Source of the DNA: Verrucomicrobiales bacterium
GTDB taxonomy: Bacteria; Verrucomicrobiota; Verrucomicrobiia; Verrucomicrobiales; DEV007
DNA length: 64,000 bases
Direction: 5' to 3'
Assembly: GCA_002698785.1 (NCBI GenBank)
Contig: PAAG01000047.1
Location: forward strand, 310,001-374,000
The notes under the pieces were generated by a model that did no database searches, was not told the origin of the DNA, and was given only the letters and a program-made list of their open reading frames with translations. The position numbers and the translations under genes are program-made. This document shows positions 7,919-17,209 of this stretch, piece after piece (within the stretch, counting starts at the first letter, position 1; each line of letters begins with the position of its first letter).

Positions 7919-9817
7919 CTACTTCTTCTTGCCCTTCCCTTTCTTCGGATTTTCCATTGGCGGAAGTCCGAGATCTTCGCGGACCTTTTTCAATAGGTTG
8001 CGCACGTAGCCTTCCGCCCGTGGCGCAGGCATGCCTGGCTTTTCTGGTAGAGCGGCAATATCGTCCACGCGGCCGTTGGCTTTGTCATCGAGGTAGTCGA
8101 TCGCGTTCACCGCAAGGATCGCTTCGTAGACGTCGCCTTTGCCCTGATCAGCGTGGCTCATGAGAACTTCGAGAGCTTTTTCCAAGTCCTTCTTTGGACC
8201 GAAACGGGCGAGGGCTTCCGCAGCCACTACCGCGACGCTTCCCGACTCATCTTCGAGCGCTTTGGCCAGCGCCTCGTGCCCAGCTTCGACGCCTGCCTTT
8301 TCCTGGATCAAAAGTCCAGTCGCCCCCCAGTAGCGGACTGCACTGTCTTCGCTAGAGAGAAGCTCTGTGATTTTTTCCAGGTCTTTTGCCTCCTGTGACG
8401 AGGCCAATTGCGCTGCCGCAAACACTGTGTCGAAGTCGTATTTCTCCGGATCGTGGCCCATTTCGTAGGGGCTGGTTCCTTCGCTGCGTGAGTGAATCTC
8501 TGCCTCCGGCAAAAAGCCAATGTCACGAATGTCTTTTTCCCAGGCTACGTGAGCGGCGCGCATTTTCTCCAGCACTTCGGCGTGCTCTGCGGAATCGACC
8601 AGATTGTTCACCTCGTCGGGATCGGTTTCGAGGTCGTAGAGCTCCTCTGACGGCTTCTTCTCCCAGAAATGGGACTGAGCTTCATTTAGTTTCCCAGCGT
8701 GATACATGTCGTGCCACACCTGTGTGGTGGGTGTCTGGAACATGTAATCGATGTACTGTCCGTAGATTCGGTGCGGCATGTACTGGCGCAGGTAGACGTA
8801 GCGCTTACCCATCACCGTGCGGACGAGATCGACGCGTTCGTCCATGCGACCTCGGAAGCCATAGCTGAATTCCGGTCCTTCGACCTCGAATTTTCCCGCA
8901 AAGGCACTCCCCTGCATCCATTCCTTCGGCTCGATTCCAACGAGACTCAGCATCGTCGGAGCGAGGTCGACAAAACCGACCATGCGATCACTTTTCCCGC
9001 CTGACTCATACTCATCCGGAGCGAGGTCTTTCCACTTGTCCGGCACGTGCATGATGAAGGGAACGTGAAGGCCCGAGTTGTACGGCCAACGCTTGTTCCG
9101 AGGCATCCCCGATCCATGGTCTCCCCAATAGATGATGATCGTGTCGTCGGCCAGACCTGCGTCCTCGATCTCCTTCAGATGTGCGCCGATCTGGGCATCC
9201 ATCTGGGTGATGCGGTCATAGTATTGTGCCCAGTCCTTGCGCACCTCTGGCGTATCGGGGTGATAAGCCGGGATAGGAGCCTTTGCCGGATCGTGAATCT
9301 GTGCTTCGGGCTCGATTTCGTTTCGAATGCGTGACTCGTGAGAAATCGTCTTGTTGAAGACAGAAAAGAACGGCTTTCCTTCCGGTCCGTTTTTCCAATG
9401 TGCCCTGCCACTGCTGTCGTCCCAGACATCAGCTTCCTTGTCGAGGTTGTAGTCCTCTTTCGAATTGTTTGTGCAGTAGTAGCCGAGTTTCCTGAGGTAG
9501 GCAGGGAACATTTTCGCAAAAGAAGGCATCGCTACCTGCGAACGCATGTGTTCGCCACCTGTCGCAGGAGGATAAATCCCTGAGATCACCGTGGTCCGCG
9601 CCGGAGCACATACCGGAGCATTTGAGCTCGCTCGCGTGTAGAGCAGACTGCGCGCGGCAAGCGCATCGAGATTCGGCGATACCGCATATTCATCGCCATA
9701 ACAGCCGAGGTGCGGGCCGTTGTCTTCTGACGTTACCCAAAGGATATTCGGAAGATCCGCTGCAAACGCGGGCAGCGCCATCACTGCACAAAAAAAGAGA
9801 AAGAGGGGTTTCTTCAT
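7919..9817 (-). CDS. Secreted sulfatase with C-terminal HEAT-like repeats
   Basis: The 632-residue product belongs to the formylglycine sulfatase family. After a signal peptide (about 1-19, ALPAFA) come the family start NILWVTSEDNGPHLGCYGD and the active-site motif CAPARTTVISG, whose Cys (residue 70) would be converted to formylglycine. Metal ligands are visible in the N-terminal ED pair and in IIIYWGDHGSGMPRNKRWPY. The last 150 residues contain short helical repeats (SEDSAVRYWGATGLL; DESGSVAVVAAEALARFG) like HEAT/PBS repeats, then a Lys-rich tail. I start at ATG 9817 because it opens the signal peptide. It lies 41 bases after the oxidoreductase gene on the same strand, suggesting one operon for sulfated polysaccharide or glycoside use. 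No sulfatase-maturing enzyme is in the window. Confidence 0.93.
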   Translation of the reverse strand: MKKPLFLFFCAVMALPAFAADLPNILWVTSEDNGPHLGCYGDEYAVSPNLDALAARSLLYTRASSNAPVCAPARTTVISGIYPPATGGEHMRSQVAMPSFAKMFPAYLRKLGYYCTNNSKEDYNLDKEADVWDDSSGRAHWKNGPEGKPFFSVFNKTISHESRIRNEIEPEAQIHDPAKAPIPAYHPDTPEVRKDWAQYYDRITQMDAQIGAHLKEIEDAGLADDTIIIYWGDHGSGMPRNKRWPYNSGLHVPFIMHVPDKWKDLAPDEYESGGKSDRMVGFVDLAPTMLSLVGIEPKEWMQGSAFAGKFEVEGPEFSYGFRGRMDERVDLVRTVMGKRYVYLRQYMPHRIYGQYIDYMFQTPTTQVWHDMYHAGKLNEAQSHFWEKKPSEELYDLETDPDEVNNLVDSAEHAEVLEKMRAAHVAWEKDIRDIGFLPEAEIHSRSEGTSPYEMGHDPEKYDFDTVFAAAQLASSQEAKDLEKITELLSSEDSAVRYWGATGLLIQEKAGVEAGHEALAKALEDESGSVAVVAAEALARFGPKKDLEKALEVLMSHADQGKGDVYEAILAVNAIDYLDDKANGRVDDIAALPEKPGMPAPRAEGYVRNLLKKVREDLGLPPMENPKKGKGKKK

Positions 9818-9858
9818 ATTGTTTGGAAAAAGGAGACTTTCAGAAAAATGGGAAAAGG

Positions 9859-11181
9859 TCAAACAGTCGGATACTCCCACGGCCCGCGGTATTCGCGACG
9901 CAGCAGGGCCGCCGCTTCTTCATCGCCGGGGATCATTTCCTTCTCCCCATCCCACTGGATGCTTCGGCCGACTTTGTAGCTGATCATTCCGAGGAGGCTC
10001 AGGTTCGTTGCAAGGTGGCCCACTTCCACATCCGCAACCGGGCGATTTCCGCTCTCGATGCAGTCCATGAAATCAGCCCACAGCGGTGGCACGTTGTGTC
10101 CGTCTTTTTCGTCGTCGAACTTCGGCGCTTGGTGGACTGGCTCCCCTTTGTTCGGGTAAAACGTCCATCCATCCCGCCATCCCATGTGGAATGTGCCTTT
10201 CGTTCCGTAGAAATAACAGCCTACTTTTGATTTCTCCGCCTCGTTTCCACCGAACCGACGATGCTCCCACACTGCCGTGAAATTCTCGAACTCGTAGGTA
10301 GCCACCTGGTGATCCGGCGCGTCGGTCGTCTGCTCCTTCTCATTCAGGATCGCGGCGCCCTTGATCGGACGTCCCCCGTGGGAATAGACCGCCTTTGGAT
10401 GCTTCTCCTCCGACCACCACAGGATCTGGTCGAGCCAGTGTACGCCCCAGTCCCCGAGAGTTCCGTTGGCAAAATCGAGGAAATTCCGAAATCCGCCTGG
10501 GTGAATCCGCTTGTTGAACGGGCGCATGGGCGCGGGCCCGCAATACATATCCCAGTCGATGTAGTCCGGCGTCGGCATGTTCGGAGTCGGTTGTTCGGGA
10601 CCGCCCGCGCTGTGTGCGAACGCCCGCACCATTCCGATGTCACCCACATTGCCTGATTTCAAAAATTCCATTCCGCTGACATGATGCGGACCGATCCTCC
10701 GATGCATTCCCACCTGCACGACCCGATCCGCCGCGCGAGCTGCATTCACCATTGCCCGGCTTTCCTGAATGGTGTGACCGGTGGGCTTCTCGACAAAGAC
10801 ATGGGCTCCCGCCTCGATGCACGCGATTCCCTGTAGGGCATGCCAGTGATCCGGCGTCGAGATGATCGCCACCTCGATCTCCTCCTTTTCCAGCATTTCC
10901 CGGTAGTCCGTGTAGGTATTCGGCCACTTTCCGGTCAACCCGTCCACCTCATCGGCTGATACCTCCAGCTCATCCTGATCCACATCACACAGCGCCACGA
11001 CATCGCAACGACCATCGGCGAGTGCCACCCGAAGGATATTCATCCCCCACCAACCGGAGCCGATCAGAGCGGTCTTGTATTTCTTGCCCGACTTGTCCTG
11101 CGCCCGGATGGCTGGGAAGCTAGAGAGAGCTGCGGCACCGGCGGTTGTGGTAAGGAAACGGCGACGATTGAGGGGGGACAT
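9859..11181 (-). CDS. Tat-exported Gfo/Idh/MocA family oxidoreductase
   Basis: The 440-residue product starts with a Tat signal (NRRRFLTTTAGAAAL) and then the Rossmann glycine motif ALIGSGWWGMNI near residue 38. The EKP motif (HVFVEKPTGHTIQES) and the downstream alpha/beta domain with DWGVHWLDQILWW are typical of Gfo/Idh/MocA proteins, which oxidise or reduce sugars and polyols with NAD(P). Export by Tat fits the need for a cofactor bound before transport. It is the first gene of a two-gene unit with the sulfatase 41 bases downstream, so a role in periplasmic sugar conversion is likely. The exact substrate cannot be read. The start at 11181 is fixed by the Tat motif; no strong ribosome site is seen. 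Confidence 0.92.
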   Translation of the reverse strand: MSPLNRRRFLTTTAGAAALSSFPAIRAQDKSGKKYKTALIGSGWWGMNILRVALADGRCDVVALCDVDQDELEVSADEVDGLTGKWPNTYTDYREMLEKEEIEVAIISTPDHWHALQGIACIEAGAHVFVEKPTGHTIQESRAMVNAARAADRVVQVGMHRRIGPHHVSGMEFLKSGNVGDIGMVRAFAHSAGGPEQPTPNMPTPDYIDWDMYCGPAPMRPFNKRIHPGGFRNFLDFANGTLGDWGVHWLDQILWWSEEKHPKAVYSHGGRPIKGAAILNEKEQTTDAPDHQVATYEFENFTAVWEHRRFGGNEAEKSKVGCYFYGTKGTFHMGWRDGWTFYPNKGEPVHQAPKFDDEKDGHNVPPLWADFMDCIESGNRPVADVEVGHLATNLSLLGMISYKVGRSIQWDGEKEMIPGDEEAAALLRREYRGPWEYPTV

Positions 11182-11784
11182 GAGGGAAGATGAGGGGTTC
11201 AGCGTTTCAGGAGTTCAGGGATCACTCTGCGGATGGTGGCATATCACTCGGCCAGCGGCGAGCTACGCAAACGCGATGATGAACAGCGAGGGCTGCGTTG
11301 CCAAGTTTTTCGTGAGGGGCTGCTATTCGCCTTCGATCCGTGCCCATCTGTTTCCCGCCTCCCAGCCAAAATGATGGGAAAAGATGGGATTTTCGTTTTT
11401 GGCCGGAATTCCGACGTTTTTGTTCGCAACCAATTGGATTCAATACAGTTATCGATGTTTTTAAAATGATGGAAATTGCATTTTTCATGCATTTTTGTTT
11501 TCAGGGACCAATCAATCCTAGCCGTTACAATCTTACTGTGAGCGACTTACAGGGAAATCAGGTCAATTTAGTCGATTCGGACCCAATAGGCAGGGTTACC
11601 ACGGCACGGTCGACTCCCCTTTGCGTCACCGGAACCATGGGCCGGATGAAGGAAAATGATCGAAGTTCGCTCGACCTTTCTTCTATGGTCGAAACCACAC
11701 ACTCATACTAACATATCACCCTAATTTAGTCCAGACAGATAGGCCATGCGTCTGTTATTGCATAAGGGTCTGTCAAACACCCAA
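11182..11784. other. 600-base stretch without a supportable gene
   Basis: Between the oxidoreductase start and the antitoxin stop I see no convincing gene. A plus-strand open frame (11340-11711) has no recognisable motif or ribosome site and reads like chance. The sequence is AT-rich around 11440-11520 and contains a tandem GCATTTTT pair and a CGGAATTCCG palindrome at 11404-11413. The promoter of the oxidoreductase-sulfatase operon should lie at the low-coordinate end. It may mark the edge of the accessory island that follows. Confidence 0.5.
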
Positions 11785-12027
11785 TTAGTCCGAATCGGCA
11801 ATCATCGTTTGCAGTTCGGCCATGACCTCCTCATGGGAAATTCCTTTCGTGGTGCCGTTTCTCAATCCTTCTACCCGACGATTCAGCTCGGCTTTGTATT
11901 CGTCGCTCAGGATGCCCTCCTGCTCGTCGGCTAGTCGTTCCCGGATCTCCTCGAACTGATCCCACGAAATCAGAGCCGCCGTAGGGCGCCCTTCTTTGTC
12001 GGTCAAGATCTGGTGATCGATTATCAT
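11785..12027 (-). CDS. Orphan antitoxin-like protein (Phd/RelB-type addiction module)
   Basis: An 80-residue acidic product. Its N-terminal half, ILTDKEGRPTAALISWDQF, looks like the DNA-binding beta-hairpin and helix of Phd/YefM antitoxins. Its C-terminal half, NRRVEGLRNGTTKGISHEE, resembles the addiction-module antitoxin helix with the S-hEE-V signature. I start at ATG 12027; upstream in-frame codons add a stretch unlike the family. No RelE/ParE- or Doc-like toxin gene is found downstream on the same strand (11784 to 11182), so it appears to be an orphan. It could still repress its own promoter or neutralise a toxin elsewhere. It sits next to the start of the large ATPase gene, divergently, so both may share the 190-base intergenic region. 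Confidence 0.7.
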   Translation of the reverse strand: MIIDHQILTDKEGRPTAALISWDQFEEIRERLADEQEGILSDEYKAELNRRVEGLRNGTTKGISHEEVMAELQTMIADSD

Positions 12028-12216
12028 GAAACGATTGTAGCCAGCCAGCGTGGGACTTTCCAAAAGTATTCACGCAGGTTCAATTTTCCCGGTATGAATT
12101 TCCAAACATCATTCAGTTGAATATGTTTGATTGTCTGTTTTGCTAAACTAGCTCGAAGTTGGGCTACTCGCTCCGAACAAGCAAGTTTCTCATTTTCGAG
12201 GAATGAAGAAGAGAAA

Positions 12217-15200
12217 ATGGCTCTGAGCACACATCCTGGGGGTGCAGCCGACAAAGCCGGCATGATCCACGAAGCACTGTGGGGTGCATACGCTTTGCTT
12301 CAAGTTGTGGATGGGCATGCTGACTCGATCCGAATCGAAACACCAGGTGACGATGGTGCCGAATTCCAGTTAGTTTACCATGACAGAGTCGAACATTGGC
12401 AGGCAAAACGTCAAGTAACCGGGCAGGAAACATGGACTTTTCAGAAACTTGAATCAGAAGGCGTCTTACAATTCTTTTTTGAAAAGTTTAGGGTTGGCGA
12501 CAAATCTGTTTTCGCGTCGATTTCCGATGCACCTACCCTCCGCATATTGACAGAAAACGCTTTTGCTGTGGACTCTCTCAGCGAATTCAAAACACATTTT
12601 CTCGACAAGACACGCACGAAACAGTTTAGCGATCTCACGAGCCATCTTGGCGCATCTTCTGAAGACGAAACGTTCGCATTTCTTAGATCAGTTCGAGTCG
12701 AAGGGGGGCGCGAGCAAACTTTAGAAACGTGGATTACAAGCTATTGTGGAGTGATTTTCACAGGGCTGGGCCAAGCCACGTTTGGGCAGTTGAAATCGAT
12801 ATTTATTGAGAGTGTGCATGAATCGCTCACAGCCTCAATCATTCTGGAAAAACTCAAGACTCTCGGCATATCCCGTCGCCATTTTGATCAGAATGAAAAC
12901 GCAAAAATAACTCAACTTACAGATTCATACATAGCTGGCCAGCGGGCCAAATTGATTAGCGGGAATCTCGTTGAACGCGACATCTCAAAGAAAATCATAT
13001 CGAAACTCTCATCAGCTGCCGAGCCCTGCGATATCATATTATCCGGTCCAGCTGGAACCGGGAAAAGTGGTAGTCTTCTCGAAATTGTGCAGGCACTACG
13101 CGAGGAAGCAATTCCGACATTAGCTTTTCGGCTTGATCGGATTCCTCCGTCCCTCACCACATCACAACTCGGCAAATCGCTAGGGCTTTCGGAATCTCCT
13201 GCACCCGTCCTCGCCCACGCCCATCCAGCAGTTCCAACTGTGCTGATAATAGACCAAGTCGACTGTGTTAGTTCAACATCCGGTCGAAATCCCGAATTTT
13301 TCGACACAGTTGCTGCATTGCGTGAAGAGGTCATCGGATTGAGGCGAAAATTCAGGGTCCATTTCGTTATCTCATGCCGGAAATTCGATCTAGATCACGA
13401 CTACCGCTTGAAACAATTGTGTTCGAAAGACTGTAAACCCGATGAAATCGGCAATTTTTCCGAGGAGGAGGCACAGAAAATTGTTTCCGAAGCTGGCGGG
13501 ACATACGCGCAACTAACAGAACATCAAAAAACTATGCTGCGATTGCCACAAAATCTGTCGATGTATGTGGCGGCTCAACTCTTTACTTCGACGAACAGAT
13601 TTACGACTCCCAAGGACCTCTGTGACGAATATTGGATAGCAAAACGCCGCGAAGTCGAACAGCATTCATCAGATTACGGCAAAAATTGGACTGAGGCGAT
13701 GGGGTTAATCGCAGATACGATGAGCGAGAGACAAGAGCTTTCTCTCCCATTAACTGTGCTCGATGGATTCTCGCAAGAGTTCTTGAATGCACTTTTCTCG
13801 TCAGGAGTTCTCACGCGTGATGCAGCACGCTTTGGGTTCGTCCATGAAACGTTTTTCGACTATTGCTTTGCCCGAACACGACCAGAGGGTGGTCGCCAAT
13901 TTGTGAAATTCTTGGAACACGAACATCAGCATTTGTTTCGACGTGCCCAGCTAAGGCAGGTTTTCGCATTCCTTCGCGATGAAGACTTCGAGCATTATCT
14001 TAGCGATGTATCCAAAGTCCTAAAAAGCGGAAAAATTCGACCGCACTTAAAGATTCTCATAGTTGAACTTCTTTGTTCACACCCGTCCCCCAATTTCCGT
14101 GAGTTTGAAATTTTACTACCGTGGATCCAGAAATCTTTGGTGCTTAGGCGAACAGAAGATTTACTGAATGCTAAGCAAAAACCACCCGTCAAACTGCTCT
14201 TGATTAGAACGCTATCACAGGTTTGGGCCCGAATATTGGGAACAAAATACGAATCGAACGCCAAGCTTGCTGCGCGAATATGGGATCGATTCGCGTTCTC
14301 CAACACCCTTTTCCCGATCGCGGACTCCCTCGGAATCTTTGAAACATGGCTTCAATCAGAAGATCCGTGGTTTCACGACGTAGCCATTAACTTTTTCCGC
14401 TTTCAAAATCAATCCCAAGCTGAACGAATTGCCGAACTTCTTGAACCATTGGTCAACGACAAAACATGGAAATACCGTCTCCAATGGCTATTCAACGGAG
14501 GTGAGCTTTCGAAGAATCGGAGGTATTTCGAGCTATTCATCGCGTACTACTCGGAATCATCAGACTTGATTGACAATACTGAAGACCAATGGCTTCGACT
14601 ATACGGCCTTGCAGAAGAAGAGCCTTCATGGTTAGCAGAATTTGCAGCCCTCTACCTTCGGAAACGAATCTCCAGACTCAACCCAGACGATAAAACGCAT
14701 TCATCCAGAGAGATACTTGGAAATGGCATTCGATCAGAATATCTACTTGAGAGCGCGAAGAGAAATCCATCTTCCTTTCTTCAGTTTGTATTGCCAGCAC
14801 TAATCGACGCAGTTTCCACTCTGGCAAACGATCCAACCGAGGCCTACTTAGGACCCGACCCCGTCTGGAGTTACCGAATTCGCGGAGATTATGGAACTGT
14901 AGCAGAGGCGTACATCCAAGGGTGCGAGATAGCATTTTCGAATATCGGAAGAAACTCGCCAGAAGACCTTCGACCGTTCGTTGAACAGCTGAGAATTCTC
15001 CCGTCCCACACTGCAAATCAGCTTCTTCTGAGTATTTTCCTTAGTAACCCAGATGAGTTCGCAAACCAGGCGATTTCCACTCTCAATTCAGATCACCGTA
15101 GATTTTGGGCCGGATTTTCAGGTAATTCGTTTTGGACCGCACAACAGGTAATCGAAAATTGTTCGCCAATTTGCACCGACGAATTGTTCCGCAGCCTTGA

Positions 15201-16806
15201 ATTGAACATTCTGAATTTCGAAATTCCTTTTGAAAACACGAAAGATGGATTTCGCCGGAAAGGTGATGTGGCATATAGCCTAGCTTCTTGCCTTTGCACG
15301 AATCGCACCACTTCCAGGATGAAACTGAAGTTGCGAGAATGGACTGACAAATACTCTTCACCCAGCACCGAACCAGAGGGAATCAGGTCTTACACCGTCG
15401 GTTCGCCCATAGCCGAAAAGAATGCCAAGAAAATGTCAGATCAGCAATGGCTCCGAGCGATAGCAAAATATTGTTCAGAAGAGCGGAGCTATGATCCCGT
15501 CCACCCTGAAAAGGGCGGTGCGCGTGAACTTGCAAGGATGCTGCAAACTTTTGCAGCACAAGAACCATATCGATTTGCAGCATTAGCATTGCAATTCCCC
15601 GAGGGCACTAACCATTGCTATTTTGCGTATGTCCTAGACGGGCTTCAAAAAGCGGAGATCGCGTTCACCCACAAGCTTCAGGTTGCTCGATTAGTTTTTC
15701 AGATCGATAGCAAAGATTGTTTCCGTGCGTGTTTAGGCATGTTAGGCACATCAATCGACGAAAAGCTTCCAGAAGATGCCATCGAATACATTAAATTCGC
15801 AGCTGCGCACCGCGATCCCAACACCGAACTCTGGAATGACGAAGTGCCATATTACGGAAGGGACATTCTGTCATGCGGCATCAATAGCGTACGCGGCTAC
15901 GCGAGCGAAACGATCAAGGCTCTCATCTTTTCGGATCCCGCTTATATCGAAGACTTCGAGGACACAATACTGCACCTCATCACTGACAATAACGTTTCTG
16001 TTCGCGCGGTTGCAGCATCTATCCTTCGGGCGATTGCGGTGACTCAAACTGACGAAGCCCTTGATCGATTTGAAATATTGGTGCATGCAGATGACCGTTT
16101 GCTTGGGACGCCGTATCTTGATGACTTCATTCGGGCTGGGCTCAGCGAGCATACCCTTTTCTTCATACCAATCATCAAGCGAATGCTGCATTCGGAACAC
16201 GAGTCAGTGAGAGAATCGGGCGGTCGATTAGCGTCGCTCGCTTGTTTGTATAGCAAATATGCCGATGGAATTGCATCGTTGGCTCTTCGTCACGACGAGA
16301 AAACAAAACTTGGTGTATGCGAAGTAGCATCGAGTAATTATCTCAATCCAGAATGCAGGGAGTGGTGTGTTATGGCTCTGAAAAAGCTCTTCAACGATAA
16401 AGACTGTGAGATACGCAAAAAATCTGCTCACTGCTTCTGGCATCTTTTGCGGAATCCCGATATCTCTCTTGCGAAATTCGATGACCTAATTGACGTCTTC
16501 GTCGATAGTTCGGCCTTTGAAACAGATCCTACTTTCCTGCTTCACGCCATCGAAGAGAACCTCCATCGCATACCTTCAAAAACTCTCGAAATTTGTAAAA
16601 AATTCGTGCGGAAACTAGGAAAGAAAACGAAGGACAGCAGCTCTGGTATTGCAGCCGATGAGCGAACGATTGGAAAACTGGCATTTTCGACATATGCTCA
16701 AATGAGCGAGTCTGTATTGCAGATCGAAGCCCTGGACCTTATCGACAGAATGTCCCTTGAGGGTTTCTACAGCGTCTCAAAGGAGTTCTCCGAATTAGAT
16801 CGCTGA
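12217..16806 (+). CDS. Putative defence STAND-type ATPase with N-terminal Cap4/DUF4297-like nuclease region
   Basis: A 1529-residue protein. Residues about 6-100 carry HPGGAADKAGMIHEALWGAY, an acidic cluster (E41, D45, D46, E49) and HWQAKRQ with Q62 and K64; this E/D...QxK pattern matches PD-(D/E)xK-like nuclease folds of the Cap4/DUF4297 group. A P-loop ATPase follows: Walker A GPAGTGKS at 277-284, Walker B VLIIDQVD at 342-349 and a sensor-like FVISCRK with R388. From about 500 to the end the chain is alpha-helical with HEAT/TPR-like repeats. This order (nuclease, STAND-like ATPase, long repeat sensor) is that of Avs-type antiphage proteins. The ATG at 12217 follows a GAAGAAGAG stretch and opens the conserved N-terminus; a TTG frame begins at 12127. 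The gene is more AT-rich than neighbours and lies between an orphan antitoxin and a broken gene. Nuclease and defence roles are inference. Confidence 0.8.
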   Translation: MALSTHPGGAADKAGMIHEALWGAYALLQVVDGHADSIRIETPGDDGAEFQLVYHDRVEHWQAKRQVTGQETWTFQKLESEGVLQFFFEKFRVGDKSVFASISDAPTLRILTENAFAVDSLSEFKTHFLDKTRTKQFSDLTSHLGASSEDETFAFLRSVRVEGGREQTLETWITSYCGVIFTGLGQATFGQLKSIFIESVHESLTASIILEKLKTLGISRRHFDQNENAKITQLTDSYIAGQRAKLISGNLVERDISKKIISKLSSAAEPCDIILSGPAGTGKSGSLLEIVQALREEAIPTLAFRLDRIPPSLTTSQLGKSLGLSESPAPVLAHAHPAVPTVLIIDQVDCVSSTSGRNPEFFDTVAALREEVIGLRRKFRVHFVISCRKFDLDHDYRLKQLCSKDCKPDEIGNFSEEEAQKIVSEAGGTYAQLTEHQKTMLRLPQNLSMYVAAQLFTSTNRFTTPKDLCDEYWIAKRREVEQHSSDYGKNWTEAMGLIADTMSERQELSLPLTVLDGFSQEFLNALFSSGVLTRDAARFGFVHETFFDYCFARTRPEGGRQFVKFLEHEHQHLFRRAQLRQVFAFLRDEDFEHYLSDVSKVLKSGKIRPHLKILIVELLCSHPSPNFREFEILLPWIQKSLVLRRTEDLLNAKQKPPVKLLLIRTLSQVWARILGTKYESNAKLAARIWDRFAFSNTLFPIADSLGIFETWLQSEDPWFHDVAINFFRFQNQSQAERIAELLEPLVNDKTWKYRLQWLFNGGELSKNRRYFELFIAYYSESSDLIDNTEDQWLRLYGLAEEEPSWLAEFAALYLRKRISRLNPDDKTHSSREILGNGIRSEYLLESAKRNPSSFLQFVLPALIDAVSTLANDPTEAYLGPDPVWSYRIRGDYGTVAEAYIQGCEIAFSNIGRNSPEDLRPFVEQLRILPSHTANQLLLSIFLSNPDEFANQAISTLNSDHRRFWAGFSGNSFWTAQQVIENCSPICTDELFRSLELNILNFEIPFENTKDGFRRKGDVAYSLASCLCTNRTTSRMKLKLREWTDKYSSPSTEPEGIRSYTVGSPIAEKNAKKMSDQQWLRAIAKYCSEERSYDPVHPEKGGARELARMLQTFAAQEPYRFAALALQFPEGTNHCYFAYVLDGLQKAEIAFTHKLQVARLVFQIDSKDCFRACLGMLGTSIDEKLPEDAIEYIKFAAAHRDPNTELWNDEVPYYGRDILSCGINSVRGYASETIKALIFSDPAYIEDFEDTILHLITDNNVSVRAVAASILRAIAVTQTDEALDRFEILVHADDRLLGTPYLDDFIRAGLSEHTLFFIPIIKRMLHSEHESVRESGGRLASLACLYSKYADGIASLALRHDEKTKLGVCEVASSNYLNPECREWCVMALKKLFNDKDCEIRKKSAHCFWHLLRNPDISLAKFDDLIDVFVDSSAFETDPTFLLHAIEENLHRIPSKTLEICKKFVRKLGKKTKDSSSGIAADERTIGKLAFSTYAQMSESVLQIEALDLIDRMSLEGFYSVSKEFSELDR

Positions 16807-16876
16807 AGAACAAAGAGAACTGACAAAACGGGTGTTTCACTTCTTCGGTCTACCTCGACAATACCCACAGCGGAAC

Positions 16877-16906
16877 GTGCCATCAGTGACATGCGACGAA
16901 TGGCAC
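16877..16906. repeat. Inverted repeat downstream of the ATPase gene
   Basis: GTGCCAT (16877-16883) and ATGGCAC (16900-16906) form a seven-base inverted repeat with a 16-base loop, about 70 bases after the ATPase stop. AAAA, not T, follows on the plus strand, so a terminator role is doubtful. Confidence 0.35.
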
Positions 16907-16984
16907 AAAAAGCCGAGCTACGGTCCAATTCTCGAGTCACACACCAAGGCTTGCATAACTCCCCTCGCCCCTAGAATCGGCAGC

Positions 16985-17209
16985 ATGAAACGGACGACCG
17001 TCTTTGGTATTGTGTTGCTGACCATCGCTCTCCATGTGCCTTCGTTTGCTCAGCTAAAAACCCGATCAGAGTTGCTGCAGCAGAAGTATATCGGGGATCG
17101 ATCGAAGGGGCTCATCGCTCTGAACGAACGTTACATCGAGGCATTCTATGAACAGTTACGAACGCACCTGACAACAACAAACTGGACGATGCGGCCCCAC
17201 CGAAGATGA
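16985..17209 (+). pseudogene. Truncated or frameshifted secreted-protein gene
   Basis: The ATG at 16985 opens a clear signal peptide (VLLTIALHVPSFAQ) followed by LQQKYIGDRSKGLIALNERY, a helical segment like small secreted Verrucomicrobia/Planctomycetes proteins that continue into more coiled coil. The frame stops after 74 residues with an unrelated-looking end (TTTNWTMRPHRR). Just before it, another frame reads DNNKLDDAAPP, a more natural continuation, and then stops within 12 codons. I therefore suspect a frameshift plus further truncation, though a genuine short protein is possible. It sits at the downstream edge of the accessory island, and no further coding sequence follows until the regulator. 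Confidence 0.5.

Noticed and set aside
11340-11711. Open frame of 123 codons in the island
   Set aside because: No ribosome site, motif or ordered composition; ending is arbitrary.
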